Source of the DNA: Saprospiraceae bacterium
GTDB taxonomy: Bacteria; Bacteroidota; Bacteroidia; Chitinophagales; Saprospiraceae
Length of the DNA: 64,000 nt
Reading direction: 5' to 3'
NCBI GenBank assembly: GCA_016717145.1
Contig: JADKGD010000022.1
Location: 1-64,000, forward strand
Below are positions 39,085-47,252 of this stretch, piece by piece. Positions within the stretch are counted from its first letter, which is position 1; each line of letters starts with the position of its first letter. The notes beneath the pieces are model-generated. The model searched no databases and was not told where the DNA came from. It saw only the letters and a program-made list of their open reading frames with translations. The position numbers and the translations under genes are program-made.

Positions 39085-39417
39085 ATGAATCTACAGGGAT
39101 TAACAAAATTATACTATTCAATCGGGGAAGTGTCTGAATTATTTGGTGTAGCGCCATCCTTAATCAGGTATTGGGAGTCAGAATTTAAAACGCTGAGTCC
39201 ATCCAAAAACAGCCGGGGCGACCGCAAGTATACCCTAAAAGACATTGACCACATCAAAACCATCTATCATTTGCTTAAAGAAAAAGGATTTACAATTGAA
39301 GGCGCTAAAAAAGAATTAAGCATTCAAAAACAAACATCAAAAAGTCAATCCGAATTATTAAAAAATCTTAAAGACATAAAGAAAAAAATACTGGATTTCA
39401 GAAATAGTTTGGAGTAA
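39085..39417 (+). CDS. MerR-family transcriptional regulator
   Basis: A 110-residue regulator with the MerR helix-turn-helix at the N-terminus: YSIGEVSELFGVAPSLIRYW, then EFKTLSPSKNSRGDRKYTLKDI and KEKGFTIEGAKKEL. The short C-terminal helix has no cysteines, so no metal-sensing site is visible. Proteins of this size with the same layout are common in Bacteroidota, usually as a stand-alone regulator. The 158-bp upstream region is very AT-rich. The target is not known; the next gene downstream is a lipoprotein 226 bp away. Confidence 0.93.
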   Translation: MNLQGLTKLYYSIGEVSELFGVAPSLIRYWESEFKTLSPSKNSRGDRKYTLKDIDHIKTIYHLLKEKGFTIEGAKKELSIQKQTSKSQSELLKNLKDIKKKILDFRNSLE

Positions 39418-39643
39418 TACTGGTTTTTTTAGTATCAAACCACCACACTCCAAGCTAATAAGGTGCATTTTCTTTCAATATTAACATCATCTATCATGTA
39501 TCATTACATCCGAACCTAGTATCCTCAATAATGACACAGGATAAACTAGGTTTCGCAGCATGGTGGAGATTGCAATGGGTACATAATCAAATTCCATTTC
39601 ACACAAAAACTAAAATGGTTTATGTCATTAAAGGTATTGCTAA

Positions 39644-40096
39644 ATGAGAAGATTTAATATTTATTGGAGCTTACTTTTATTTCTAATTTTACTTTCATGC
39701 TCAAATGAACCAATGATTATTGAATCGTTTGAAATTGCAAATGTTGATAAAATAACTGAGCACGGTGGTAGATATGTAGGTGGTAGATATGTAACTCAGC
39801 ATTATCTCATAAAAAATTGGCGGAATACAAAAGAAAATGAATCAAAAATAGATAGCTTTGTCTGTAGTAATTTATTACCTGAATATGATACAATTTATGC
39901 TTATTTTATTACTTTTTATAAATATTCTGATACAGTAAATCCACAATATTATAAAGATAGCAAAAAATTATGTGAATATGACATGTTTGATGCTCGTATT
40001 TTGAGTTATTCTTTTAGCAGTGGCTTATTTAGTAAATCAAAAGGCAGTGCGCATTACCCCCTGGAACCATTTACAAAATTTGAATGTAATAAGTAA
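39644..40096 (+). CDS. Lipoprotein of unknown function abutting the 134-bp repeat array
   Basis: A 150-residue lipoprotein with lipobox LLSC (Cys19). The mature part is polar with aromatic residues and a short duplicated RYVGGRYV near 43-50. No family was recognised. Its stop lies only 4 bp from the first repeat unit of the tandem array. The upstream 226 bp contain an AACCTAGT...ACTAGGTT inverted repeat (about 39514-39554). Whether the gene and the array belong together is unknown. Confidence 0.7.
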   Translation: MRRFNIYWSLLLFLILLSCSNEPMIIESFEIANVDKITEHGGRYVGGRYVTQHYLIKNWRNTKENESKIDSFVCSNLLPEYDTIYAYFITFYKYSDTVNPQYYKDSKKLCEYDMFDARILSYSFSSGLFSKSKGSAHYPLEPFTKFECNK

Positions 40097-40100
40097 AGAA

Positions 40101-40955
40101 ATGCAATCAGTCTCTAAACGAAAGTAATGGCTCATCAGTGGTGACCTGATTTGTGCTACTATGTCAAATTACGTAGGTGATGTCCATTTATTATGTAAAT
40201 GTTGGGTTAACCCATCATTTGAGAGGCAAAGTAAATGCAAGCAGTCTCTAAACGAAAGGAGTTCCTCATCAGTGGTGAAATGATTTGTTCTACTATGTCA
40301 ACTTACCTTGGTGGTGTCCGGTTATTATGTAAATGTTGGGTTAACCCATCATTTGAGAGGCAAAGTAAATGCAAGCAGTCTCTAAACGAAAGTAATGGCT
40401 CATCAGTGGTGAAATGATTTGTGCTACCATGTCAAATTACCTAGGTGATGTCCAGTTATTATGTAAATGTTAGGTTAACCCATCATTTGAGAGGCAAAGT
40501 AAATGCAAGCAGTCTCTAAACGAAAGTAATGGCTCATCAGTGGTGAACTGATTTGTGCTACTATGTCAAATTACCTAGGTGATGTCCATTTATTATGTAA
40601 ATGTTGGGTTAACCCAACATTTGAGAGGCAAAGTAAATGCAAGCAGTCTCTAAACGAAAGTAATGGCTCATCAGTGGTGAAATGATTTGTGCTACTATGT
40701 CAAATTACCTAGGTGATGTCCATTTATTATGTAAATGTTGGGTTAACCCAACATTTGAGAGGCAAAGTAAATGCAAGCAGTCTCTAAACGAAAGTAATGG
40801 CTCATCAGTGGTGAACTGATTTGTGCTACTATGTCAAATTACCTAGGTGATGTCCATTTATTATGTAAATGTTGGGTTAACCCAACATTTGAGAGGTAAA
40901 GTAATGCAATCAATTTCTAAAGGCATGGAGTTCCTCATCAGTGGTGATTTAATGG
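40101..40955. repeat. Tandem array of six 134-bp units plus a partial seventh, each with a 24-bp palindrome
   Basis: Units start at 40101, 40235, 40369, 40503, 40637, 40771 and (diverged) 40904; the step is 134 bp except the last (133). Each unit opens ATGCAAGCAGTCTCTAAACG-like and closes before GAGAGGCAAAGTAA. A palindrome centred on GTTGGGTTAACCCAAC recurs at 40197, 40331, 40465, 40599, 40733 and 40867 (24 bp each). The last three are perfect; the first three carry one or two changes (CATCATTT instead of CAACATTT). 134 is not a multiple of three, so it is not a protein repeat. A second 8-bp palindrome ACCTAGGT is found in most units. Units are >90% alike, so the array is recent or homogenised. 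Confidence 0.95.
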
Positions 40956-41058
40956 GTAACACCTTTTGTACTGCTGATGCATTGCAAATGGGATCACAGT
41001 TACAAATATCATGACATTTTGGGTCTGAAACTGCGATGTTGGGACATGACTACTTTTG
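40956..41058. other. Tail of the repeat region
   Basis: The seventh copy loses similarity near 40955. Starting at its ATG (40904) there is a 36-codon frame to 41014, MQSISKGMEFLISGDLMGN at its start, and the same frame stays open after the stop. It may be a decayed gene fragment from which the repeat arose. Convergent end of the ABC ATPase gene follows. Confidence 0.3.
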
Positions 41059-41667
41059 TTACAGAGAAACTATTTGCCTACAAAAATCCAGATCATATCT
41101 GTCATTTGAGGCAATGATTACGATTCGGTCCTTAATATTATTTTGCAATATCTCTGAAAACCATTTCCTGGCGGCTTGGTCCAGAAACGAAGTAGGTTCA
41201 TCCAGTAGCAGGATAGGTGTCTCACTCAGTAAAGCTAATGCCAACTGGACCTTTTGTTTCATTCCTGAAGAAAAATGTTGTAATGTTTTTTTTGACTGGC
41301 CTGCCAACTGAATCAATGATTCAAAGGTTTTAAAATCCAGATCAGCACTCATTTTTTTAAATTTACGATGAAAAACAAAAGCTTCTTCAAGTGTAAACTC
41401 ATTGATCAAATCGGTATAAGGAGCAGCCAATGAAATCTTATTAAAAACACTGTAAATAGGTGTTGTTGTATCTTTTTCAACATACTTAATGTCTCCTGTT
41501 GTTGGGCTTAAATAGCCGGAAAGCATCTTTATCAGCGTTGACTTTCCACTGCCATTACTGCCAGAAATACCATAAATATTGTTGTGATAAAAACTATGGT
41601 TAAAGTCTTTAATAATCCATTGATAACCATATCTTTTGGATACATTATTTACCAAAATATGTGTCAT
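41059..41667 (-). CDS. ABC transporter ATP-binding protein (short)
   Basis: A 202-residue ATPase subunit. Walker A is GSNGSGKST (36-44), the signature is FSSGMKQK, Walker B is ILLLDEPTSFLD, and a closing IVIIASNDRYD replaces the usual switch histidine region (ASND instead of a histidine). Length is close to CcmA-type heme-exporter ATPases, but no permease lies beside it. It starts 2 bp after the lpxA stop, so it is the last gene of the lpxD-lpxC/fabZ-lpxA operon. A role in envelope transport is possible. The substrate cannot be named. Confidence 0.85.
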   Translation of the reverse strand: MTHILVNNVSKRYGYQWIIKDFNHSFYHNNIYGISGSNGSGKSTLIKMLSGYLSPTTGDIKYVEKDTTTPIYSVFNKISLAAPYTDLINEFTLEEAFVFHRKFKKMSADLDFKTFESLIQLAGQSKKTLQHFSSGMKQKVQLALALLSETPILLLDEPTSFLDQAARKWFSEILQNNIKDRIVIIASNDRYDLDFCRQIVSL

Positions 41668-41669
41668 GG

Positions 41670-42446
41670 CTATCTGAATCCTTTCATCAATCCTCTGTCA
41701 GCCTGCAATAAAAAATTCATAATAATTTCTTTTTCAGCAGATTCCTTGATGGTAGCATCAATGGTTTCCAGCGACTTTTTTACATTATTTCCTTTGACAA
41801 ACAAAATTCTGTATATGTCCTGAATGTGATTGATTTTTTCTGTTGAAAAACCTCTTCTGCGCAACCCTACAGAATTTACACCAACATATGAAAGTGGTTC
41901 TCTTGCAGCTTTTACAAAGGGCGGCACATCTTTTCTTACCAGAGATCCTCCTCCGATCATCACATGATCACCTATTTTAACAAATTGATGGACTGCTGAC
42001 ATACCCCCGATGATGACCTGATTGCCGATTTCGATATGTCCTGCCAGGTTTACATTATTGGCCAAAATACAATTTGCACCTATAAAACAATCATGTGCTA
42101 CGTGTACATAAGCCATTAATAGTGTACCCTGCCCTATGTGGGTTGTCATACTTGCTTCTGTGCCTCTGTTTAGAGTGCAGCATTCTCTGACAGTAACATT
42201 ATCTTCCAATACTAAAGACGATTTCTCTCCCCTATACTTTAAATCTTGTGGTATGGCACCGACCACAGCGCCAGGAAATATTTTACAATTTTTTCCGATA
42301 ATGGCGCCTTCCAATATCGTTGCATGCGGGCCAACCCACGTACCTTCTCCGATGACGACATTTTCGCCTACATATGCGAATGGTTCAATTTTAACATTAG
42401 GTCCCAAATTGGCACTTTCATGTACATAGCTTAATTTACTAATCAT
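41670..42446 (-). CDS. lpxA: UDP-N-acetylglucosamine acyltransferase LpxA
   Basis: A 258-residue left-handed beta-helix enzyme that adds the first 3-hydroxyacyl chain to UDP-GlcNAc in lipid A synthesis. It has hexapeptide repeats such as IGEGTWVGPHATI and IGKNCKIFPGAVVG, the catalytic histidine in YVHVAHDCFIGANC, and a C-terminal helical domain from about 190. It overlaps the lpxC/fabZ gene by 8 bp and is followed after 2 bp by the ABC ATPase, consistent with one operon. Confidence 0.97.
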   Translation of the reverse strand: MISKLSYVHESANLGPNVKIEPFAYVGENVVIGEGTWVGPHATILEGAIIGKNCKIFPGAVVGAIPQDLKYRGEKSSLVLEDNVTVRECCTLNRGTEASMTTHIGQGTLLMAYVHVAHDCFIGANCILANNVNLAGHIEIGNQVIIGGMSAVHQFVKIGDHVMIGGGSLVRKDVPPFVKAAREPLSYVGVNSVGLRRRGFSTEKINHIQDIYRILFVKGNNVKKSLETIDATIKESAEKEIIMNFLLQADRGLMKGFR

Positions 42447-43836
42447 TTTGACGTTTTACGATCTGTGCCGTAAGTTCACCTTCAGACACTAATTTATTTC
42501 CCACATATGCTGTTCCCATCATTTGTATGATGCCTCTTCTGATAGGAGACATCAATTCCATTTTTAATATCAGTGTATCACCTGGCAATACTTTTGCTTT
42601 AAACTTGACATTATCCATCTTAAGAAAATAGGTATCCCAATGCCCCTGATCTTCAACCGTCGTAAGCGCCAGAATGCCGCCAGTCTGAGCCAGTGCTTCC
42701 ATCTGCAATACACCAGGAAAAATAGGATTCCCGGGAAAATGCCCCTGAAAAAACCCTTCATTGGAAGTCACGTTTTTTACGCCGACAATATGCGTAGGAG
42801 AAATCTCAATTACCTTATCTACCATTAAAAAAGGGTATCTGTGCGGCAAATAGCCTTTAATTTGTTCAAGATTCATGACAGGTGTCACATTGGGATCATA
42901 ATGCGGTTTGCCAAGTGAACGTCTATGTTCAACGTATTTTGTTTTTAATATTTTTGCCAATGCGACATTTGAAGTATGACCGGGTTTGGTTGCTACTATT
43001 TTTGCCTGAATATCCTTTCCTAAAAGTGAAAGATCTCCAATCAGGTCAAGTAATTTGTGCCGGGCAGGTTCATTATTGAAGTGCAGCTTAAGATTACTAA
43101 GGATGCCGTTATCCCCTACTTCCACATCCGGTTTATTTAGTTTTTTCCTAAGATGACTAATCTCCTCCTCTCCAAGTTTTTTGTCAATAATCACAATAGC
43201 ATTATCAATATCCCCACCTTTGATCAAACCAAGATCAAATAATGGCTCAATTTCAGAAAGAAAAACAAAGGTACGACACGTTGAAATTTTATCTACAAAT
43301 TCTGTTTTACCCTTCATGCTGGCAACCATCTCGCCCAGACTTTCATCAGTAAATTTCAAAATCGTATTGAGTTCAAATTCGTCAGAAGGGTATACTGCAT
43401 ATTCTGAGCCTGTATCAGGATCGAGATAAACAAATGGTTCAGTTACAACAAAAACTTCCTTAGTAGACTCAACTTCTTTCAAATCGGAGCGCAACAACAT
43501 ATTTACAAAGCCGCTTGCGCTACCATCAAGAATAGGCACTTCAGGCCCATCAATATTTATAACTGCATCCTCTATTTGCAAACCACTTAACGAAGAAAGA
43601 AGGTGTTCAACTGTAGAAATACTAACATTTCCTGATTGAAGTGTAGTTCCTCTGTTTGTTGAAGTAACCAGAGAAACATCAGCCATTATAGTAACGTTGG
43701 GTTCAATATCGGTTCGAATAAACTTAATCCCGCTACCTTCATCGCCACCACTGATAGATATATTTATAAATTTACCAGTATGCAATCCTACACCCTTAAT
43801 GTCAACTGATTTGGTTATAATATTCTTATATCTCAT
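42439..43836 (-). CDS. lpxC-fabZ: Bifunctional LpxC deacetylase / FabZ dehydratase
   Basis: A 465-residue fusion typical of Bacteroidota. The N-terminal ~300 residues are LpxC, the zinc deacetylase that commits lipid A synthesis: GVGLHTG, STVEHLLSSL (zinc histidine), EPARHKLLDLIGDL (the other zinc ligands). The C-terminal ~150 residues are FabZ, a hydroxyacyl-ACP dehydratase with LPHRYPFLMVDKV and the catalytic HFPGNPIFPGVLQMEALAQ. It overlaps lpxD by 4 bp and lpxA by 8 bp. The fusion links lipid A commitment to fatty-acid supply. Confidence 0.97.
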   Translation of the reverse strand: MRYKNIITKSVDIKGVGLHTGKFINISISGGDEGSGIKFIRTDIEPNVTIMADVSLVTSTNRGTTLQSGNVSISTVEHLLSSLSGLQIEDAVINIDGPEVPILDGSASGFVNMLLRSDLKEVESTKEVFVVTEPFVYLDPDTGSEYAVYPSDEFELNTILKFTDESLGEMVASMKGKTEFVDKISTCRTFVFLSEIEPLFDLGLIKGGDIDNAIVIIDKKLGEEEISHLRKKLNKPDVEVGDNGILSNLKLHFNNEPARHKLLDLIGDLSLLGKDIQAKIVATKPGHTSNVALAKILKTKYVEHRRSLGKPHYDPNVTPVMNLEQIKGYLPHRYPFLMVDKVIEISPTHIVGVKNVTSNEGFFQGHFPGNPIFPGVLQMEALAQTGGILALTTVEDQGHWDTYFLKMDNVKFKAKVLPGDTLILKMELMSPIRRGIIQMMGTAYVGNKLVSEGELTAQIVKRQND

Positions 43837-44909
43837 CTAATTTCTTTTTTCGTTTTGTCAGCAAAATTTTTTATTTCCTGCTTCAATCTATCGAGTTCAA
43901 TCTCCTGTTTTCTCATTTGCTGCACAATTTCAGGAAATTTTCTGAAATAAGCATAAGACTTAAGATAATTATTAAAATCTATGGCTGGAGAACCATACCA
44001 TTTAGTATTTTCATGCTTGATGTTTGAACCTATGCCGGACTGAGCCTGAATCATTGTTCCTTCTGCTATGTCTATATGACCTTTGAAACCAACCTGACCG
44101 CCAATGAGACAATTAGGACCAATTTTAGTTGAACCGGCAATACCTGTCTGGGCTGCAATTACTGTATTTTCACCTATGGTTACATTATGTCCAACCTGAA
44201 TGAGATTGTCCAATTTTACACCTTTTTTTATCATCGTCGATCCTATGGAAGCTCTGTCTATCACTGTATTACTGCCGATTTCTACATCATCTTCAATAAC
44301 AACATTACCCAGCTGTGCTATCTTCTTATAGCCACCACTATCATCTTTACCAAATCCAAATCCATCGCTTCCAATGACAGCATTGGCATGTATTACACAA
44401 TTATTTCCTATTACACAGTCACGATAAATCTTGACACCCGGATAAATGAGTACATTGTCACCAATATGAACATTATTGCCAATATATACCTGAGCAAATA
44501 TTTTGCTCCGACTACCGATACGTACATTTGCTTTTATTATTACATAATCATCAATGCTCACTTCATCGCCAATATGAACAGTCGGGTCAATGATTGAAGT
44601 TGAAGAAATTATTTTTTCATTGGCTATCTTAGGACTAAAATGTTCCATAAGGATAGCTAAGGAAGCATAAACGTTTTCGACAGAAATCAGTGTAGCTTTT
44701 AGGGGACGTTCAGGGACAAAATCTTTAGAAACAAGAACAGCAGAAGCTAATGTATCGTAAATATAATGGGCGTATTTTGGATTGCCAAGAAAGCTGATTG
44801 TTCCGGGTTTTCCTTCTTCAATTTTACTTGGTCCGGATATTATTACATCAGGATTCCCGAAAACTTTACCTTCCAATAGCATTGCTATTTGACTTGCTGA
44901 TTTTTGCAT
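43833..44909 (-). CDS. lpxD: UDP-3-O-acylglucosamine N-acyltransferase LpxD
   Basis: A 358-residue acyltransferase, the third step of lipid A synthesis. The N-terminal uridine-binding domain (LLEGKVFGNPDVIISGPSKI, then ISFLGNPKYAHYI) precedes a long left-handed beta helix with hexapeptide repeats such as IGDEVSIDDYVII and IGNNVHIGDNVLIYPGV. LIQVGHNVTIGENTVI holds the catalytic histidine region, and a C-terminal helix follows. It is the first gene of the lpxD-lpxC/fabZ-lpxA cluster. It is divergent from the HemC-like gene. Confidence 0.97.
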   Translation of the reverse strand: MQKSASQIAMLLEGKVFGNPDVIISGPSKIEEGKPGTISFLGNPKYAHYIYDTLASAVLVSKDFVPERPLKATLISVENVYASLAILMEHFSPKIANEKIISSTSIIDPTVHIGDEVSIDDYVIIKANVRIGSRSKIFAQVYIGNNVHIGDNVLIYPGVKIYRDCVIGNNCVIHANAVIGSDGFGFGKDDSGGYKKIAQLGNVVIEDDVEIGSNTVIDRASIGSTMIKKGVKLDNLIQVGHNVTIGENTVIAAQTGIAGSTKIGPNCLIGGQVGFKGHIDIAEGTMIQAQSGIGSNIKHENTKWYGSPAIDFNNYLKSYAYFRKFPEIVQQMRKQEIELDRLKQEIKNFADKTKKEIR

Positions 44910-44996
44910 GACGCAAAGTTAATATAAAACTTGGTTTAGATATTCAGAAATATGCGACAAATTCCCAAATTCAGACAAATAACATATATTTATCTA

Positions 44997-45004
44997 TATA
45001 TTTG
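44997..45004 (+). promoter_or_regulatory. -7-like element before the HemC-like gene
   Basis: TATATTTG at 44997-45004, 69 bp before the GTG start, fits TAnnTTTG. No clear -33 element was seen. Confidence 0.4.
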
Positions 45005-45072
45005 CGGCTATTATATAAGTTTGGATGTTAAAATCTTTACTTTAATTTACCTAAATAAAACAAAGTTTACTT

Positions 45073-45945
45073 GTGCAGAATGTGATAAAAATTGGTGTTG
45101 GCCCCAGCATTGGTGATAAGTGGATGGTCAGTATTTTTGAGTCAATCCTAAAAAAAAATCATATAGCAACTGACATTATTTATGTAAATCTTGTTGTTGA
45201 TGATTCTGAATCCGATGTATATAATGAAATAGATGCAGGAAATGTTGACCTTGCAATCATCCCACTTACCAATATAAATGTAAAACATATAGATGACAGG
45301 TGTGTCATAGGGGCTCTTTCTGAAAGAATTTTTGCTGAATCATGTATAATAGTCAGAGAAGACCATTTTGATCCTGCATTTGATCTGAAATTAAAATCGG
45401 GAAGCTCTATCGCTGTTCATTCACTTATTCAGAAAGTACAGATACAAAAAATAACGCAGGATATTCAGATTATTATCCATTCAAATGATCATAGTCAAAA
45501 TGTACAGGCGCTTTTGGGACGTAAATTTAATGGCATTGTTCTTCCTAAATATTTAGTTCCATTATATTTCAACCAATCAGAAGAATGGAAATTGATCAAT
45601 ATCCATCCAAAGGAAGTGATACCTGAGGCTGGCCAGGGTGTTCTGGCTTTTGTGACCCATAAAGAAAATCTTGACCTACGCAGATTGCTTAAAATCATTC
45701 ACAACAAAGAAACTTCAGAAATTACAAATGTGGAACGAAAAGTACTACTTTCATTCAGCGGGGAGGATGTAAATATGATCGCTATCTATTGTCATAAAGA
45801 CCCAAATGGATTTTTTCATTCAAACGCCATAACATGCGATAAAGCCGGAGAAAATTTAAAAAAGATTACACTTTCTCAGAGCACTTCTGCAGGTATGGCT
45901 GAAAATATTTGTAAATTACTATTAACCAATAATCATTATGTATAA
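45073..45945 (+). CDS. HemC-like protein lacking the catalytic residues of porphobilinogen deaminase
   Basis: A 290-residue protein with a GTG start. Its layout matches hydroxymethylbilane synthase: KIGVGPSIGDKW at the start, VDLAIIPLTNINV, VQALLGRKFNGIVLP and PEAGQGVLAF. But the key residues differ. The cofactor cysteine (E. coli C242, in EGGCQVPIG) corresponds to D232 in SGEDVNMIA. The catalytic aspartate (D84, in HSMKD) corresponds to N68. R11 corresponds to G10, and the paired arginines of GTSSLRR are absent. It is therefore probably not an active PBG deaminase. It ends in a TAATG overlap with the next gene, suggesting coupled translation. Function unknown. Confidence 0.8.
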   Translation: MQNVIKIGVGPSIGDKWMVSIFESILKKNHIATDIIYVNLVVDDSESDVYNEIDAGNVDLAIIPLTNINVKHIDDRCVIGALSERIFAESCIIVREDHFDPAFDLKLKSGSSIAVHSLIQKVQIQKITQDIQIIIHSNDHSQNVQALLGRKFNGIVLPKYLVPLYFNQSEEWKLINIHPKEVIPEAGQGVLAFVTHKENLDLRRLLKIIHNKETSEITNVERKVLLSFSGEDVNMIAIYCHKDPNGFFHSNAITCDKAGENLKKITLSQSTSAGMAENICKLLLTNNHYV

Positions 45946-46535
45946 TGTATTTAATATTTGATTGCTCTGCATTGGCATCTTATACAAATTATAAAGCCAC
46001 TTTTACTGATACAAACGCATGGCCAAGATTACTGCATATTAGTTGGATATTACTTGGAGAGGACTATAAACTTATTGAAGATTATGACTGTATTCCCAGC
46101 CCAATAGGATATGTCATCGACGAAAAGTCCAAAGAAAAAGCACACATTGACGATGCTGATATTGCCAAAAAAGATGCCGCTCTTGAGGTAATTTTAGATA
46201 GATTTTCATCAAGTGTCGAAAAAGCAACATATATTTTTGCGCACAATCTGAATTACAACGAAAACATCCTTGGTGCAGAATATGTCCGCTCAAAAAAAAG
46301 TATTAATATGTTTTCAAAAAAAAGGTATTGTCTGATGGAAGAAGGCACTTATTATTGCAAAATTCCTTCAAAAAGCGGAGGTTATAAATACCCGACATTA
46401 CCTGAATTACATGGCACATGTTTTGGACAAACTTACGGACCTGCCAATAATGCAAGAGCTGATGTAATAGCAGCCTCAAGATGTTTTATAAAACTTAAAA
46501 AAACAGGTAAACTGGACGATATATTTGAAGATTGA
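45945..46535 (+). CDS. DnaQ-like exonuclease-fold protein with degenerate active site
   Basis: A 196-residue protein with the RNase H-like DEDDh exonuclease layout: FDCSAL at the start, AHNLNYNENILGAEY in the middle, YPTLPELHGTCFG and NNARADVIAASRCF at the end. Compared with the family, the first motif DxE is D6-C-S8, losing the glutamate. The second (NxxxD) ends in N105, and the histidine of the third is N168; only D6 and D173 remain. So catalysis is unlikely. It starts in the stop of the HemC-like gene. A structural or nucleic-acid-binding role is possible but unproven. Confidence 0.75.
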   Translation: MYLIFDCSALASYTNYKATFTDTNAWPRLLHISWILLGEDYKLIEDYDCIPSPIGYVIDEKSKEKAHIDDADIAKKDAALEVILDRFSSSVEKATYIFAHNLNYNENILGAEYVRSKKSINMFSKKRYCLMEEGTYYCKIPSKSGGYKYPTLPELHGTCFGQTYGPANNARADVIAASRCFIKLKKTGKLDDIFED

Positions 46536-46580
46536 AAATTCTTTTATCCGTTTTTCAACATCAAAAAACATCAAAAAACG

Positions 46581-47057
46581 TCAAAATATAGACGACAAAC
46601 CAACTCCCATTGCCACTAATATAATTAGCAAATATAAAGCCAACACAATGATCGTTAGAATGCCCATAAACTTAAACATAGCATTTAATTGCGAAAGTGC
46701 TTCAGTCAATTGAAACGAATCATTTAAATTAATGCTTGCTTTTGTTTTTTTGGCAAAACCGTATAATTTTAAGCAAGGGTATACATAAAACGCAGCGATT
46801 AAAATATATATCAAGCCATACATTATGCCAAATCCACCACTAAATATTTTTAAGTTCGGATCCTCTGAAGCGCCGGCTATTGATCCCATAAAGATCATAA
46901 CCCCAATTCCCATCAACATAAACAAACCAGACATAACAAGTCCTACAATGGCTAAAAAATTAGACCATTTAGCAGTTTCTTTCAGATAAACTTTCGCTTG
47001 GTCCTCAACCACTAAGCCCGCATTTTCTTCTTTTCCAATGTTTTCTATACTTTCCAT
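46581..47057 (-). CDS. DUF5362 family membrane protein
   Basis: A 158-residue integral membrane protein with a 30-residue polar N-terminus and four hydrophobic segments (about 34-60, 74-96, 126-150 region). The layout, with QAKVYLKETAKWSNFLAIVG and ALSQLNAMFKFMG, is that of the DUF5362 family of Bacteroidota, whose function is unknown. It is convergent with the exonuclease-like gene (46 bp between ends) and divergent from ccmE. It probably has its own promoter. Confidence 0.82.
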   Translation of the reverse strand: MESIENIGKEENAGLVVEDQAKVYLKETAKWSNFLAIVGLVMSGLFMLMGIGVMIFMGSIAGASEDPNLKIFSGGFGIMYGLIYILIAAFYVYPCLKLYGFAKKTKASINLNDSFQLTEALSQLNAMFKFMGILTIIVLALYLLIILVAMGVGLSSIF

Positions 47058-47216
47058 TATTACCGATTAATGCAGTAATTTTTAATAAAAAATTTAATTC
47101 TTCAAAAATACACATTTATTCTAACCGCAGTTACATTTTTTTAATTAATTTTCATTGAATAAAGCTGCACACTGTTAAACATTTGCCTCTATTTAATTAT
47201 TGTATTAAATTATATG

Positions 47217-47224
47217 TAATTTTG
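47217..47224 (+). promoter_or_regulatory. -7-like element before ccmE
   Basis: TAATTTTG at 47217-47224, 28 bp before the ATG, fits TAnnTTTG. No -33 partner at the usual distance. Confidence 0.4.
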
Positions 47225-47252
47225 CCACATAATTAATGAAATCAAACAAGAA

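Noticed and set aside
40235..40417. 60-codon frame inside the repeat array
   Set aside because: The 134-bp period shifts the frame in each unit and other copies carry stops at the same place, so it is not treated as a gene.
40101..40955. CRISPR array
   Set aside because: Units are 134 bp and nearly identical over their whole length, with no unique spacers and no cas genes nearby.
41059..41667. CcmA heme-exporter ATPase
   Set aside because: Size fits, but it is in the lpx operon, has no permease beside it, and the ccm genes are 6 kb away on the other strand; kept as a generic ABC ATPase.
43181..43429. Plus-strand frame inside lpxC/fabZ
   Set aside because: Antisense shadow of a well-conserved enzyme gene.
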